Below are positions 32,978 through 42,553 of a stretch of DNA of 64,000 nt, piece after piece. Numbering within the stretch: the first letter of the stretch is position 1; each line of letters begins with the position of its first letter. The stretch is from an uncultured Eubacterium sp. (GTDB lineage: Bacteria; Bacillota; Clostridia; Lachnospirales; Lachnospiraceae). Both the position numbers and the translations under genes were made by a program. The notes under the pieces are model-generated. The model was given only the letters and a program-made list of their open reading frames with translations. It did no database searches and was not told the origin of the DNA. The DNA lies in assembly GCA_910585745.1 (NCBI GenBank), contig CAJUFM010000006.1, forward strand, positions 1 through 64,000. Reading direction: 5' to 3'.

Positions 32978-35900
32978 TTATTTGAGTGCAAATAGTCCCC
33001 TTTCTCCTATTGTAATCTCGGCAAACTGTTTCGATTTCTCGATCTGGTCGCTGTCATCCGGATTCAACGGATTCTGGTATGGGGTGTATCTAGATGACGT
33101 CTCTTTGGATGACCTCGCCACCCATTCGATACGTATCTTAGTATAACCATTCTGCCAGTCTGACCTCATAAATGGCAGCCGGAAACTCAATGTCTGTTTT
33201 TCCGGAACAGGATACCCTTTAATCTTTCCGAAAAGATTTTGTGGCTTATCAAAATCGATATCTTCCAATCCAAATGAATTGCCCTCTAAATTCTCTGGCG
33301 TCAACTTAATCGGAGCTTTTGATGAATCATTCTCATTGATAAATGTCACTGAAGTAATAACAGATGTCTCTTCATTATCTGAATTATTCAAACTACAGAA
33401 AAGCAACAGTTTTTTATCACTTTTATACTTTGCTGACTGACTATAATCAATGAGCACACAATCATTGGAAATCTTTTGGTAATATTTTCTGGTATCCTTG
33501 TTATTTATTACGGAAAATCCCATTGTAGGAGTTACAGGTGTTCCATTGTTTATGATCAAATGGACAAACCAGTTCATGATATCAGCCGTCTGAGACCCAT
33601 TTTCAGGAAGGATAAAATTAAGATTTGCTGGGTCATGGTTTATCTCATCTCCCTTTCTTTTTGCGTCATGAATTACTACTACATTCTGAAAATCATTTTC
33701 CGGGTCAACGGTACCGGTAATACCACCCATGTCCTCTCCTTTATTTCCCTCCTTGTGGTATCCCTTACTGTATGCACCTGAACTAGTTTGTGACTGTGGT
33801 CCCAAAGAAGATTTCAGGAAACCATATTTAAGAAAATTCTCTATCTTTATTGCTGTATGCCCATTATTTTCATATAAGGATCCTTCCGGCGGTTCTGTCG
33901 CCACTTCCGGCAGGAAAGTAAGTATATTCCACAGATAATAGCATTTCTGTTTTTCCTTCTCGTCGGTATGCCCTGTATTCTGACATAACTTTCGCATATA
34001 GAATCCGGTATATTTAGCTGAATCCGGATCTCTGGCACTATCCTCTGCCAAAGGTACCTGCTTAATATTTCCATAAACATCATCCATAAATGTCTGAATA
34101 TACTGGATCTGGTTGTTGGGCCTGGTCTTATCCGCCGATAAGTCAAACTGGGTGGTGATCAAATATAACTTTGTGAGATTGTTCAGGTTTCCCGGGCGCA
34201 GGTCGCATGGATATTTATCATCCATATACATATGAATATCTGCCGCACCGTCTCTCTTTACCCCGCCATTAAGCATAAAACCCGTCTGCCGGGAGTAAAC
34301 CATCGGCAGTGAGGAATCCCCGCTGAGCCGCTTGATGATCTTCATGCAATCCACCCACTCCAGGTCATTCTCATAAAAAGAAGCAAGTTCTCCATTAAAT
34401 GATTTCCAGCTATTTCTATCTCTTGACGGATCTGCAAAGTTGTAATATATATCCATAAGATTATCGATACCGTTTATTTGATTTTGTGATATTATATATT
34501 CTTCTGCTTTATAAGTAGAAACAGAAAACATATCCGCCCGCTCTACGATATCCAGTGTCTCAGGATTATCTCCCTGGTCCATCTGGTTGATCATGGACGG
34601 CGTCAATGCAATTACCTTGATATAAGTGTCATCATACTGCTCATCCGCCGTTCTGATAACTTTCCCATCACTATCCTTCTGATCCTCAAAATAAAACAGG
34701 GACCGTTTCAGGATATCATTGAACTTAAGACCAATCAGTTCAAAGCGGAAAATATATCCATCATATTTATACTTAAAGTTATAAACTGTACTGACCTTTA
34801 ACTTCTGATCCGAATTTTGTATGGAAGTCGCTCCGGTTAATGTCGCCGGGAATCCGTCTCCCACCTTCAGATTATTAAATGCGTTCTGTACTTCCCAGCC
34901 CTGTTTCCCTTCGGGCCAGATCTCGTTGTATGTTATATCTGCTGGGATATCACTGAGTTTTTCGTAATACTTCCAACGGTTCTGGGATTTATCTTCCCAG
35001 GGCTGCACTTTTTTATTCGGAGCCTCGTAAGGACCAACAGAAAAATCACCTTTTCCATTGCCTACATACACAAAATACCCGATCATTTCAGATTTTTTCT
35101 CGTGTTTCCAACTGTCGGTGCGCTCGATCTCCTTATCTAAAACTTCATCCCCTTTTGTTGTCTTAGCGAAGAGCTCACTATGTGCTTTTGCAAACTCGGT
35201 TACGGTCATCTGGCCATTTTTCAGTTTTTCATAATCTGTCTCCACTTCCGGAGCATCGCTCTCAAACTTTACCGTGTACTCTTTATTGTCTTCTGGATCC
35301 TTTTCATAGCTCCACTTCCACTGCCTACTATTTTTAAAATATTTGAATGGAATCTCTTTCCCATCTTTATCTACAAACTCCTCCGGATATGCAGACTGGA
35401 TCTCGGCAATCTCTTTTTTTTCCCCACCAGAGGTGAGAATCTCAGAGGCAAAACTTTCATCCTTTCTCATTTCCACTGTATAATAGGTCCCCAGATAAAA
35501 CAGCGGCGCTTTCGTACGGTCATGCTGTCCATGCCCATGGGTTTTGGCAGCACCTATCACCGTACCATTGGGATTATAAATTTCAAATCCACCGTTATTA
35601 TTTTCAAACCAGCTGCCCAGGTTTTTAATCCCGGTACCATCAAACAAGTTTCCACTGGCTCCATCACCAGGTTTCCAGCCGGCTCCGTACAGTTCGTCCT
35701 GAATGGAAAGATCTGGACCATTTTTAATTGACTGTTTTATTAACTTTATGTCATCCTTTTTTCTTAATGCCTCATAAGTAAACTCCAGAGGATCAAAAGG
35801 CAGTCCCTCTTCCTGGGAAGACACAAGGCCAGAATAGGTCTGCTGTGACAGCTCCGGTACGATCTCCAGGATGATAAAGGGATTATCCTTTGTTCCCTTT

Positions 35901-36697
35901 TGCGTAGAACCATTGGTCTCTGGAACCTCCGGCAGCCCTTTATAGCCGCGGATCATAACCTCTGTCTCTTCTTCTGACTCTACCACAACTTTTAAATAGC
36001 GGTACTCTTTCAGATCCATAGCTTCCTTTTTAACACCATCTACATAAAAACGCATACCGCCATTTTTATCCGGATTTTTTGTGGTAAAGCTGACGCTGGA
36101 ATCTGCATTCCAGGTCGCATCCGTCCTACAGTCTTCGTTGTCTTTTGTCACGATGGACTCGTTGGCTGAAAACAGAGTAAGAACCCTTTTCTCCGAATCC
36201 TCTTTTCTGGTCTTTGTAAATTCGGCAGAATACACTTTCAGTCTCTTTCCACTATCTTTTGCCAGAATGGAAACAGAAGTATAACGATCACCAATACGCA
36301 GTTTATTTTCCAGATCAAACATGATGGTGCGCTTTCCTGAGAACTGCGAGCTCCCGGTATCCGCCTCTTTCTCCTGAAATCCCAGATATTCAATCATTTT
36401 CTCCCCTGAATCAGTCTGCACAAAATGAGTTGTCTTTTTCAGAGATTTATAAGAATTCTTAGCAGTTACCGTAAGATCCGGATTTGCCTCTGCCTCTGAC
36501 TGCGCCAGCCCCGGATCATCAATATATTTCTGTGCAATATAAGGTTCATCTGCGACATATTTACCAAAAATGACGCCGTTTGATATTAAATAATACGCAG
36601 TAACGATCACACAGGTAAGCAGCACAGTAAAACCGCCATACATCATGCCCCGCCTCAAACGGCTCTTTTTATTATGTACATTTCTTTTTCCCTTCAT
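32978..36697 (-). CDS. Large membrane-anchored DUF5057-type surface protein
   Basis: A 1239-residue protein. A basic N-terminus is followed by one transmembrane segment (about 18-40, GGFTVLLTCVIVTAYYLIS); the rest should lie outside. The segment NPFIILEIVPELSQQTYSGL near residue 280 fits DUF5057, and AFLAV-type enzyme motifs are absent. Repeated beta-rich stretches suggest a multi-domain surface protein. It is the last gene of the pilus cluster, 15 bases behind a prepilin gene, so it is probably expressed with the pilus and may serve as a tip adhesin or an assembly factor. That role is inference. Confidence 0.7.
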   Translation of the reverse strand: MKGKRNVHNKKSRLRRGMMYGGFTVLLTCVIVTAYYLISNGVIFGKYVADEPYIAQKYIDDPGLAQSEAEANPDLTVTAKNSYKSLKKTTHFVQTDSGEKMIEYLGFQEKEADTGSSQFSGKRTIMFDLENKLRIGDRYTSVSILAKDSGKRLKVYSAEFTKTRKEDSEKRVLTLFSANESIVTKDNEDCRTDATWNADSSVSFTTKNPDKNGGMRFYVDGVKKEAMDLKEYRYLKVVVESEEETEVMIRGYKGLPEVPETNGSTQKGTKDNPFIILEIVPELSQQTYSGLVSSQEEGLPFDPLEFTYEALRKKDDIKLIKQSIKNGPDLSIQDELYGAGWKPGDGASGNLFDGTGIKNLGSWFENNNGGFEIYNPNGTVIGAAKTHGHGQHDRTKAPLFYLGTYYTVEMRKDESFASEILTSGGEKKEIAEIQSAYPEEFVDKDGKEIPFKYFKNSRQWKWSYEKDPEDNKEYTVKFESDAPEVETDYEKLKNGQMTVTEFAKAHSELFAKTTKGDEVLDKEIERTDSWKHEKKSEMIGYFVYVGNGKGDFSVGPYEAPNKKVQPWEDKSQNRWKYYEKLSDIPADITYNEIWPEGKQGWEVQNAFNNLKVGDGFPATLTGATSIQNSDQKLKVSTVYNFKYKYDGYIFRFELIGLKFNDILKRSLFYFEDQKDSDGKVIRTADEQYDDTYIKVIALTPSMINQMDQGDNPETLDIVERADMFSVSTYKAEEYIISQNQINGIDNLMDIYYNFADPSRDRNSWKSFNGELASFYENDLEWVDCMKIIKRLSGDSSLPMVYSRQTGFMLNGGVKRDGAADIHMYMDDKYPCDLRPGNLNNLTKLYLITTQFDLSADKTRPNNQIQYIQTFMDDVYGNIKQVPLAEDSARDPDSAKYTGFYMRKLCQNTGHTDEKEKQKCYYLWNILTFLPEVATEPPEGSLYENNGHTAIKIENFLKYGFLKSSLGPQSQTSSGAYSKGYHKEGNKGEDMGGITGTVDPENDFQNVVVIHDAKRKGDEINHDPANLNFILPENGSQTADIMNWFVHLIINNGTPVTPTMGFSVINNKDTRKYYQKISNDCVLIDYSQSAKYKSDKKLLLFCSLNNSDNEETSVITSVTFINENDSSKAPIKLTPENLEGNSFGLEDIDFDKPQNLFGKIKGYPVPEKQTLSFRLPFMRSDWQNGYTKIRIEWVARSSKETSSRYTPYQNPLNPDDSDQIEKSKQFAEITIGERGLFALK

Positions 36698-36712
36698 AAT
36701 CCATGCTCCTTT

Positions 36713-37426
36713 CTACTGATTTCTCAAATAAATCCTTTTTCCGCAGCTATATTCCGGTACTACACTATCATCAAATACCAGATTCACATCCAGAACATAT
36801 TTTTTTGAGGCATCGTTCTGTAGAACCTTACAATCAAATTCTTTCACCTCGTCCGCCAGAAGATAATTTTTCAACAGATCCTCCTGACTGTTGATCGCAG
36901 TGATCTGCGACACGTCAACAATACTCGGCATAGCTGCAACAGGCGGTGCCGGCGTAGGTGTTGCCCCCGGGATAAGTGTGGGTGCAGGTCCCGGCGTCGG
37001 AGCCGGGGAAGATGCAGGGGAGCATTTCCCAAAATACACACTATAGTCTCCGCCAATGTTTGCTACTCCGTCATTGTTCTTAAACCAGTACACATAAGAA
37101 TCCGAACGCATATCCTTTATATCTGCCAATGTCTTTTTTCCACTGTCTAAATCTTTAATCATCTGGCTGCCTTCTTTTTCGTCATAAAACAGAATAAGAA
37201 TACGTTCCCGTTTGTCCCAGTAGACCCGCTCTGCCTCTAAACTATAGCTCTCAATATGATTCAATGCATCCTTGGCCTGATTTTGAATCTCCACTCTTGC
37301 GTTGGTATCCCGCATGCTTCTGGAAGAAAAGGCGATAAGTGCTGTAATTGCCCCAAAAACAACTGTAGAAATGACAACTGCCAACATTAATTCAACTAGG
37401 GAAAAACCTTTATTATTCAATTTCAT
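36713..37426 (-). CDS. Prepilin-like protein (type III signal, PulJ/PilW-like)
   Basis: A 237-residue protein with a class III signal: KLNNKGFSLVELMLAVVIS, cleavage expected after Gly7 and Glu at +5. One hydrophobic helix forms the pilus core segment. A Pro/Ala/Thr-rich linker lies at about 137-165 (PAPTPGPAPTLIPG). It is likely a minor pilin. It is 33 bases downstream of another prepilin gene, and the DUF5057 gene follows. Confidence 0.85.
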   Translation of the reverse strand: MKLNNKGFSLVELMLAVVISTVVFGAITALIAFSSRSMRDTNARVEIQNQAKDALNHIESYSLEAERVYWDKRERILILFYDEKEGSQMIKDLDSGKKTLADIKDMRSDSYVYWFKNNDGVANIGGDYSVYFGKCSPASSPAPTPGPAPTLIPGATPTPAPPVAAMPSIVDVSQITAINSQEDLLKNYLLADEVKEFDCKVLQNDASKKYVLDVNLVFDDSVVPEYSCGKRIYLRNQ

Positions 37427-37459
37427 CGTTCCTTTCCCTCCTTTGCTCTATTATCTTGA

Positions 37460-37966
37460 TCAATCAATAAAATGTTTGCCTGTGCTGGTTACCAGCGTAA
37501 TCTCATGGGCTGTACCACTATCGGAAGCACGGACGACCTTAATGGAACTGGTAGGGGTCGCCGTATTAGTAAAAGCCCCATCTTTCCTTCTTACACCGAT
37601 AGATACACACTTGGCAGGAATCGTAGAAAGATCCTGATTGTCAAAATAAATCCTTAGTTTCTCATTTCCAACAATCTCCCCCTCCGAATAATTTGCAGCC
37701 GTGGGAGAAAAGGTTCCCGAATCATTAAACAATATATAATAATCGTTATCATAATAGTAAAGATGCATATATACAGATGATGTTTTGGACATATTCTGAG
37801 ACTTAAGTTTTGTCAATCCCGTATCGATCTTAGCCGAGCACTTCGAGGCATTGGCAAGATCCAGAAAACCAAATCCAGATACCCCCCCTGCGATCATGAT
37901 CACAATGATGGCCATGGCGATCATTGCCTCGATCAGTGTAAAACCTGAGTTCCCTAATTTTTTCAT
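37460..37966 (-). CDS. Prepilin-like protein (minor pilin)
   Basis: A 168-residue protein starting MKKLGNSGFTLIEAMIAMAI, a class III prepilin signal with cleavage after Gly8 and Glu at +5. The start at 37966 has AAGGTGA upstream; the longer frame from 37999 overlaps the previous gene. The C-terminal part is a small beta-rich head with few features. Likely a GspH-like or other minor pilin. Confidence 0.82.
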   Translation of the reverse strand: MKKLGNSGFTLIEAMIAMAIIVIMIAGGVSGFGFLDLANASKCSAKIDTGLTKLKSQNMSKTSSVYMHLYYYDNDYYILFNDSGTFSPTAANYSEGEIVGNEKLRIYFDNQDLSTIPAKCVSIGVRRKDGAFTNTATPTSSIKVVRASDSGTAHEITLVTSTGKHFID

Positions 37967-37995
37967 AAACATCACCTTCTTTTTTCCATCCTTCA

Positions 37996-40428
37996 TCAAT
38001 CAGAGTTTCTCTCCCACTCTTCATAACTGATGCATTCTGCCACATTTGCAGGACGTTTTTCTCTGTCATCCAGACAGCGGAAATACTTCCACCATTCTTT
38101 GTCCTTACGGTTCTTGATTATATCTAATATGTCTCCCACAACCGCCGGATTCGCCTTGTAACTTCCGGCAGCGGTGACAGAAACTTTTCCTCCGGCAATG
38201 ATCAGTCCCTCAAAATTACTGCTGACCGTCACATTCTTGGCACAGAGGACAATCCCCTTCTCAATTCCGGGATCAATCGTATAATCGTCATTTCTGCATA
38301 TGATCTTCCAGTCATCATATCCCGGCACGCTGTCAAACCGGTCTGGCAGATAACTGCCATCCTTCTTGAATTCATTATCATCTTCTTCTGGTTTTCCATT
38401 AGTATCTACGATATTCAATACCACATTTTTAACCAGTTCATCCTTGCTCTTATCATCCAGCATTCTACGGACATCCGCCACGTTCTCACTTCCGGAAGAA
38501 AGCAGTGCCATCTGCAGTCCGAGATAATTCCGCATCTTAGACTGTCCGTCGGCCAGAAGTTTATCAACCGGCCTCGGATTATTTGTCCCATCAAAATAAT
38601 TCGGAGACTGCTCGATCTGCGCACCAGTATTACTGTAGTAATCTGATACGATATTACCAGCGATCAGATAGAGCGCCGGAGATATCTTCATACTTCCGTC
38701 CAGGGTAGCAATATAGGACTGCGCCCGGTCATCCAGATATTCTTTATTAGGCTTAGTTGTATTAGGTGCAGTTCCTTCTTCCTGGTTATAATAGTTGGAA
38801 AAGTATTCATTCGCCGCCGTCTCACTCGTAAAATTCAGATAGAGGTATACATACTGACCGGTGTTATCGTAGTTCGCTGTGATCTCTTCCCCAGGCTTCA
38901 GGAACTCTGCCATCTTCTTTCCTTTGTTTCCAACAACAAGACTTTTCAAAGCCGCAATATTGACCTTGTTTCGGGCATCCGTATCATCCCCCACCTCTGC
39001 TCCCACAAGGGGATTGTGTCCATCCAGGATAAACTCTTCCGGAACCAGGTAAGCAATCTGATTGCTCTTCACTGCCACAGATTCACCCATCATAATATCG
39101 TCCACGGATGATTGATAACTTCCGTCTGCCAGTTTTTCATTTCTTTGAACAAAGGTTCTTCCTGCCAGGATCAATTTCATCAAACCATTGGATGTAAGCG
39201 TAGTATTTCTTCCATTGATCAATATTGCACTACTGTAGTCAGAGCGTAAGGATGCACTTCCTCCTGATGTATCCGAATTATCCCGGTTATAACTATAACC
39301 ATAATAATTTCCACCAAGATTGACCGTAGCATTGTCATCTTCAATACTCGTATCATCCAGAATATAAGCATTATCATTAATATTTACATTAGATGTTCTG
39401 GAAGCCCCCACCGCCGGCACCGGCTTACGGACCACAATATTTTTCAGCCACAGTTCCCCCAGGCTGTTCAGACCGCTTAATCCACTCATTTTTACATCGG
39501 CGCCGGAAAAGATATTCAAGTTGCCCCTGCTGATGATCCGCTTGCTCTTAAACACAGCCCTGGTCTCCGGATGAATCTGAATCCCGGAGTCCTCATCATC
39601 GTTTGGACTCTGTATTTTTTTAGCAGTACCGGAATAAACATTTCCGGAAACCGTTGCATCCGATGAGTTATTACCAGTATCCACACGAAGAATGTCATCA
39701 CTGATGGAAATATAGTGCTTCAGCTCCTCAAAGGTACGGTTCCCCTCAAAAGCGTAGTCCGGTACACCAATCCTGATATCCGTTTTCACACTGGACTGAT
39801 AGTCCGTATCGTCTTTGTATTTGATCGTCAGTCCCCGGATCAGCAAATATAGTTCTTTTTCATCTTTATCATACTCAAAACGGTACCGGAGATCATTGGT
39901 CCCATAGGTTGAACCCAATGTAGACGGGTCGGTGGACATCTTTTTGATCAGATCCATACTCAGCTGTTCCCAGTCAGTGGTAACCTTGTTGGAACCCGTA
40001 GCCGGCTTTTTCTCAATCTCCTTGATCTCTGCCGAAGTTTCCGTCGGAGCCAGCGCATCGTGATTCAGTTTCCTGACGATCCCCGTCAGATACTTCTTCC
40101 CATATATGGTTTTCATCTGGCTGGTCATCTTTGGCGACGTATAGTGTTCCACTACCTCCAGATAAGCCTTTTCATTCTCCTTGCCGGCAATTTCCTCAAT
40201 GCCGCTTCTTATCTCTGACAAATAACCTTCTGTCTGGTAAAAATTATCCGTGGAATAATGATCCACAATAACAGTCGTCACATAGTTTGTAGCCACAGAC
40301 ATCACTGTGGCTCCAACAATTGATACAAACATAACACCGATCACAACAAAGATAAATGCAGAACCGCTGTCATCCTTTTTGATCTTATCCAGTTTTTCTT
40401 TCAGTAGGCTTCTTAATTTCTGAACCAT
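37996..40428 (-). CDS. Large PilX-like pilus-cluster protein
   Basis: An 810-residue protein. Charged N-terminus, then one transmembrane helix at about 22-46 (SGSAFIFVVIGVMFVSIVG), resembling PilX-type assembly proteins that lack a typical class III cleavage site. The exterior has a helical stalk (50-150), then a region rich in Gly/Asn/Ser beta segments (270-430, for example NLNIFSGADVKMSGLSGL) that looks like a beta-solenoid of the bactofilin or PilX type. The C-terminus repeats this (NVTVSSNFEGLIIAGGKVSVTA). It ends 30 bases before the minor pilin start. I infer a pilus tip or assembly component. Confidence 0.65.
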   Translation of the reverse strand: MVQKLRSLLKEKLDKIKKDDSGSAFIFVVIGVMFVSIVGATVMSVATNYVTTVIVDHYSTDNFYQTEGYLSEIRSGIEEIAGKENEKAYLEVVEHYTSPKMTSQMKTIYGKKYLTGIVRKLNHDALAPTETSAEIKEIEKKPATGSNKVTTDWEQLSMDLIKKMSTDPSTLGSTYGTNDLRYRFEYDKDEKELYLLIRGLTIKYKDDTDYQSSVKTDIRIGVPDYAFEGNRTFEELKHYISISDDILRVDTGNNSSDATVSGNVYSGTAKKIQSPNDDEDSGIQIHPETRAVFKSKRIISRGNLNIFSGADVKMSGLSGLNSLGELWLKNIVVRKPVPAVGASRTSNVNINDNAYILDDTSIEDDNATVNLGGNYYGYSYNRDNSDTSGGSASLRSDYSSAILINGRNTTLTSNGLMKLILAGRTFVQRNEKLADGSYQSSVDDIMMGESVAVKSNQIAYLVPEEFILDGHNPLVGAEVGDDTDARNKVNIAALKSLVVGNKGKKMAEFLKPGEEITANYDNTGQYVYLYLNFTSETAANEYFSNYYNQEEGTAPNTTKPNKEYLDDRAQSYIATLDGSMKISPALYLIAGNIVSDYYSNTGAQIEQSPNYFDGTNNPRPVDKLLADGQSKMRNYLGLQMALLSSGSENVADVRRMLDDKSKDELVKNVVLNIVDTNGKPEEDDNEFKKDGSYLPDRFDSVPGYDDWKIICRNDDYTIDPGIEKGIVLCAKNVTVSSNFEGLIIAGGKVSVTAAGSYKANPAVVGDILDIIKNRKDKEWWKYFRCLDDREKRPANVAECISYEEWERNSD

Positions 40429-40479
40429 CGAAAAACCCCCTATTCATCCTTTCCGTATCCGGCACCCCTCCATCAACTG

Positions 40480-41808
40480 TTACTCTGCATAAGTAGATTC
40501 TATATGAGCTAACACGTTATCTTTTGTAAACTCCTGTGCATTTGCCGGAAATATGTCAACATACATCTTTCCGATGCGCCGTTTTTTCACTTTGGAAACA
40601 TAAGAATCATATTTATTTAACGAATTCTTCTGCAACGTAAAATTGGAATGAATCGTAGTATCCGGATAATCCGGCCGGTTCAGATTGGAATAATACTTTG
40701 CATGAATCGCTGCATTGATATCTCTCTGATCCATCAGTAGAGCATATGTACCAATATCTGATACACCCGGTGCCGGAGCAACAGAGGGATCCGGCGTCTC
40801 TCCCGGTGCTGGAACTGACAGATCCTGATAGGTAAAATAAATATTTATCTTCTTCATTTCGTCTTCGGTAAATCCCGGATCACCGATCACTTTAAAATGT
40901 TCCTGTCTGGAACTGTCCCACGCAGGTTTATAAAAAATAAAAATATTTTTCAGTTTGGATTTGCTGATCTCCGTCTGCTCCAGGGTTACTTCTTTTTGGA
41001 TCACCTGTCCCGGGGTTGCTGCCGCCATAACGTCCGTATAAATCTCGCTCACCGCTGAATCCACTTCATCATCTTCCGTTGCCACTACATTCGTATTTCC
41101 ATATACTTCACTGGGACTCGGAATATAGTAATCGTTATACTGGGCATCGATATCCGAACCATCTTTTGCTTTGGTATCACTATCATAAATATCGAAATCA
41201 AAATGAACCTTTGCTCTATATTTTGAATTATTCACCACCACGTTACGTGTAATATCCATGGGAAGAGGATCCGCCGCCGGTTCCACAGTATACTCTGGCA
41301 AAGGCGATGGGTCTACAGACCATTCCTCTGTACGGTCCGGAGTTGGTGTAGGAGAAGCCAGAGGTATCGGGGACGGTGTCGCAGCACCTGCAAGCACATT
41401 AGTTCCCTCCCGGATATCCAGACAGATCACACGATTTAACCCACTCTCAATCGTTGCTGGTGTTATTGCCGTCACATTTGTCGGAACCGTATAGGAATAT
41501 TTGTAAAATACTCTCACCAGATATGTAGAATCAGAAGCAGATGGTGCAGCCGTTGCTCCTGGTACCGGCGTCGCGACCAGGTCCTCAATCTGTTCAACAT
41601 GAGAATAAGCCTTTAATTCTTCCACGACATCTTCCGCCGCCATCGTAGCCGTCTGACGTTCCCGCCCATCGATCGTCCTCACCGATGAGTAGGTAAAATA
41701 GTTGATAACCGGCAGTGTTACCAGTGCCAGTATAGTAAGTGCCAGTATAACTTCCACCAGCGAAAAACCACTGTCATCTTTCATCCATTCCTTACAACGC
41801 ACATTCAC
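40480..41808 (-). CDS. Prepilin-like protein, PilV type, with Pro/Thr/Ala linkers
   Basis: A 442-residue protein with class III signal DDSGFSLVEVILALTILAL, cleavage after Gly14 and Glu at +5. It is much larger than ordinary minor pilins. Pro/Ala/Thr stretches at about 70-80, 153-175 and 325-345 (PIPLASPTPTPDRTE, PAPGETPDPSVAPAPG) separate small domains. GTG start at 41808 with AAGGCGG upstream. Likely a large minor pilin. Confidence 0.82.
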   Translation of the reverse strand: MNVRCKEWMKDDSGFSLVEVILALTILALVTLPVINYFTYSSVRTIDGRERQTATMAAEDVVEELKAYSHVEQIEDLVATPVPGATAAPSASDSTYLVRVFYKYSYTVPTNVTAITPATIESGLNRVICLDIREGTNVLAGAATPSPIPLASPTPTPDRTEEWSVDPSPLPEYTVEPAADPLPMDITRNVVVNNSKYRAKVHFDFDIYDSDTKAKDGSDIDAQYNDYYIPSPSEVYGNTNVVATEDDEVDSAVSEIYTDVMAAATPGQVIQKEVTLEQTEISKSKLKNIFIFYKPAWDSSRQEHFKVIGDPGFTEDEMKKINIYFTYQDLSVPAPGETPDPSVAPAPGVSDIGTYALLMDQRDINAAIHAKYYSNLNRPDYPDTTIHSNFTLQKNSLNKYDSYVSKVKKRRIGKMYVDIFPANAQEFTKDNVLAHIESTYAE

Positions 41809-41832
41809 ACCGCCTTTCTATAGGATCAAAAA

Positions 41833-42552
41833 CTACTCTTTATCTTTACTGAAATCACCAAATACGTTATTCACTCCTAAAGGAAACTCAGATATATCCA
41901 CTTCTTTATAGGGTACACCATTTCCAAGCATGGAATAAAAATTAACTCCAATGCTACCCGTCAGTTTCCCGCTGCTCCTGTCAAAAGACAGATTTACATC
42001 TCCCACAGAAAGCTTCTCTTTGTTTTCGGTAATCCAATCCAGCGCCTTATATACTTGTTTGGTCGTACCAGAAAAATTGATCGTATATGTAGCTGTCGAA
42101 CCAATCATCTGATCCATATCAACAACGGTAATCTCTGATAAGGGCTCTTCTTGATCTTTATCCGAAGCCTCAGTTCCTTCGGTTATCTCACCTTTAAAAT
42201 AAAACGGCGCCTGCTCTCCCGGAGTAATACTTTCAATATCAATCCCTGTATTGATCATAAGACGGTAGATCAGATAAACTGACTTCTGCTGGGTGATCTT
42301 AACCGGAAATGACTGAATAAAATCTCCAATATCATCTACATACAGTGATGTAAATACCTCAAGATCTGTCACTTTGGGCTGCAGGCTTTCCAAATAGGCG
42401 ATCCGCTCATTGGTATCGGCAGTCCTCTTATCAAAATCAGCAGCCTTATCCATATTGGTCTGGTAAACAAAGAAATAGGTGAGAACAATAAACATAACTG
42501 CTACCAGTATAAGAATAACCCGAATCTGTGCCAGTGTAAGTTTTCCCTTCAT
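41833..42552 (-). CDS. PilO-like pilus assembly protein
   Basis: A 239-residue bitopic protein. One transmembrane helix (about 8-30, IRVILILVAVMFIVLTYFFV) is followed by a coiled-coil (35-60) and a ferredoxin-like periplasmic-type domain, the PilO layout. The start at 42552 has AGGAGG upstream and lies two bases beyond the pilMN stop. It pairs with the PilN half of its neighbour to form the inner alignment complex. Confidence 0.75.
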   Translation of the reverse strand: MKGKLTLAQIRVILILVAVMFIVLTYFFVYQTNMDKAADFDKRTADTNERIAYLESLQPKVTDLEVFTSLYVDDIGDFIQSFPVKITQQKSVYLIYRLMINTGIDIESITPGEQAPFYFKGEITEGTEASDKDQEEPLSEITVVDMDQMIGSTATYTINFSGTTKQVYKALDWITENKEKLSVGDVNLSFDRSSGKLTGSIGVNFYSMLGNGVPYKEVDISEFPLGVNNVFGDFSKDKE

Positions 42553-42553
42553 A

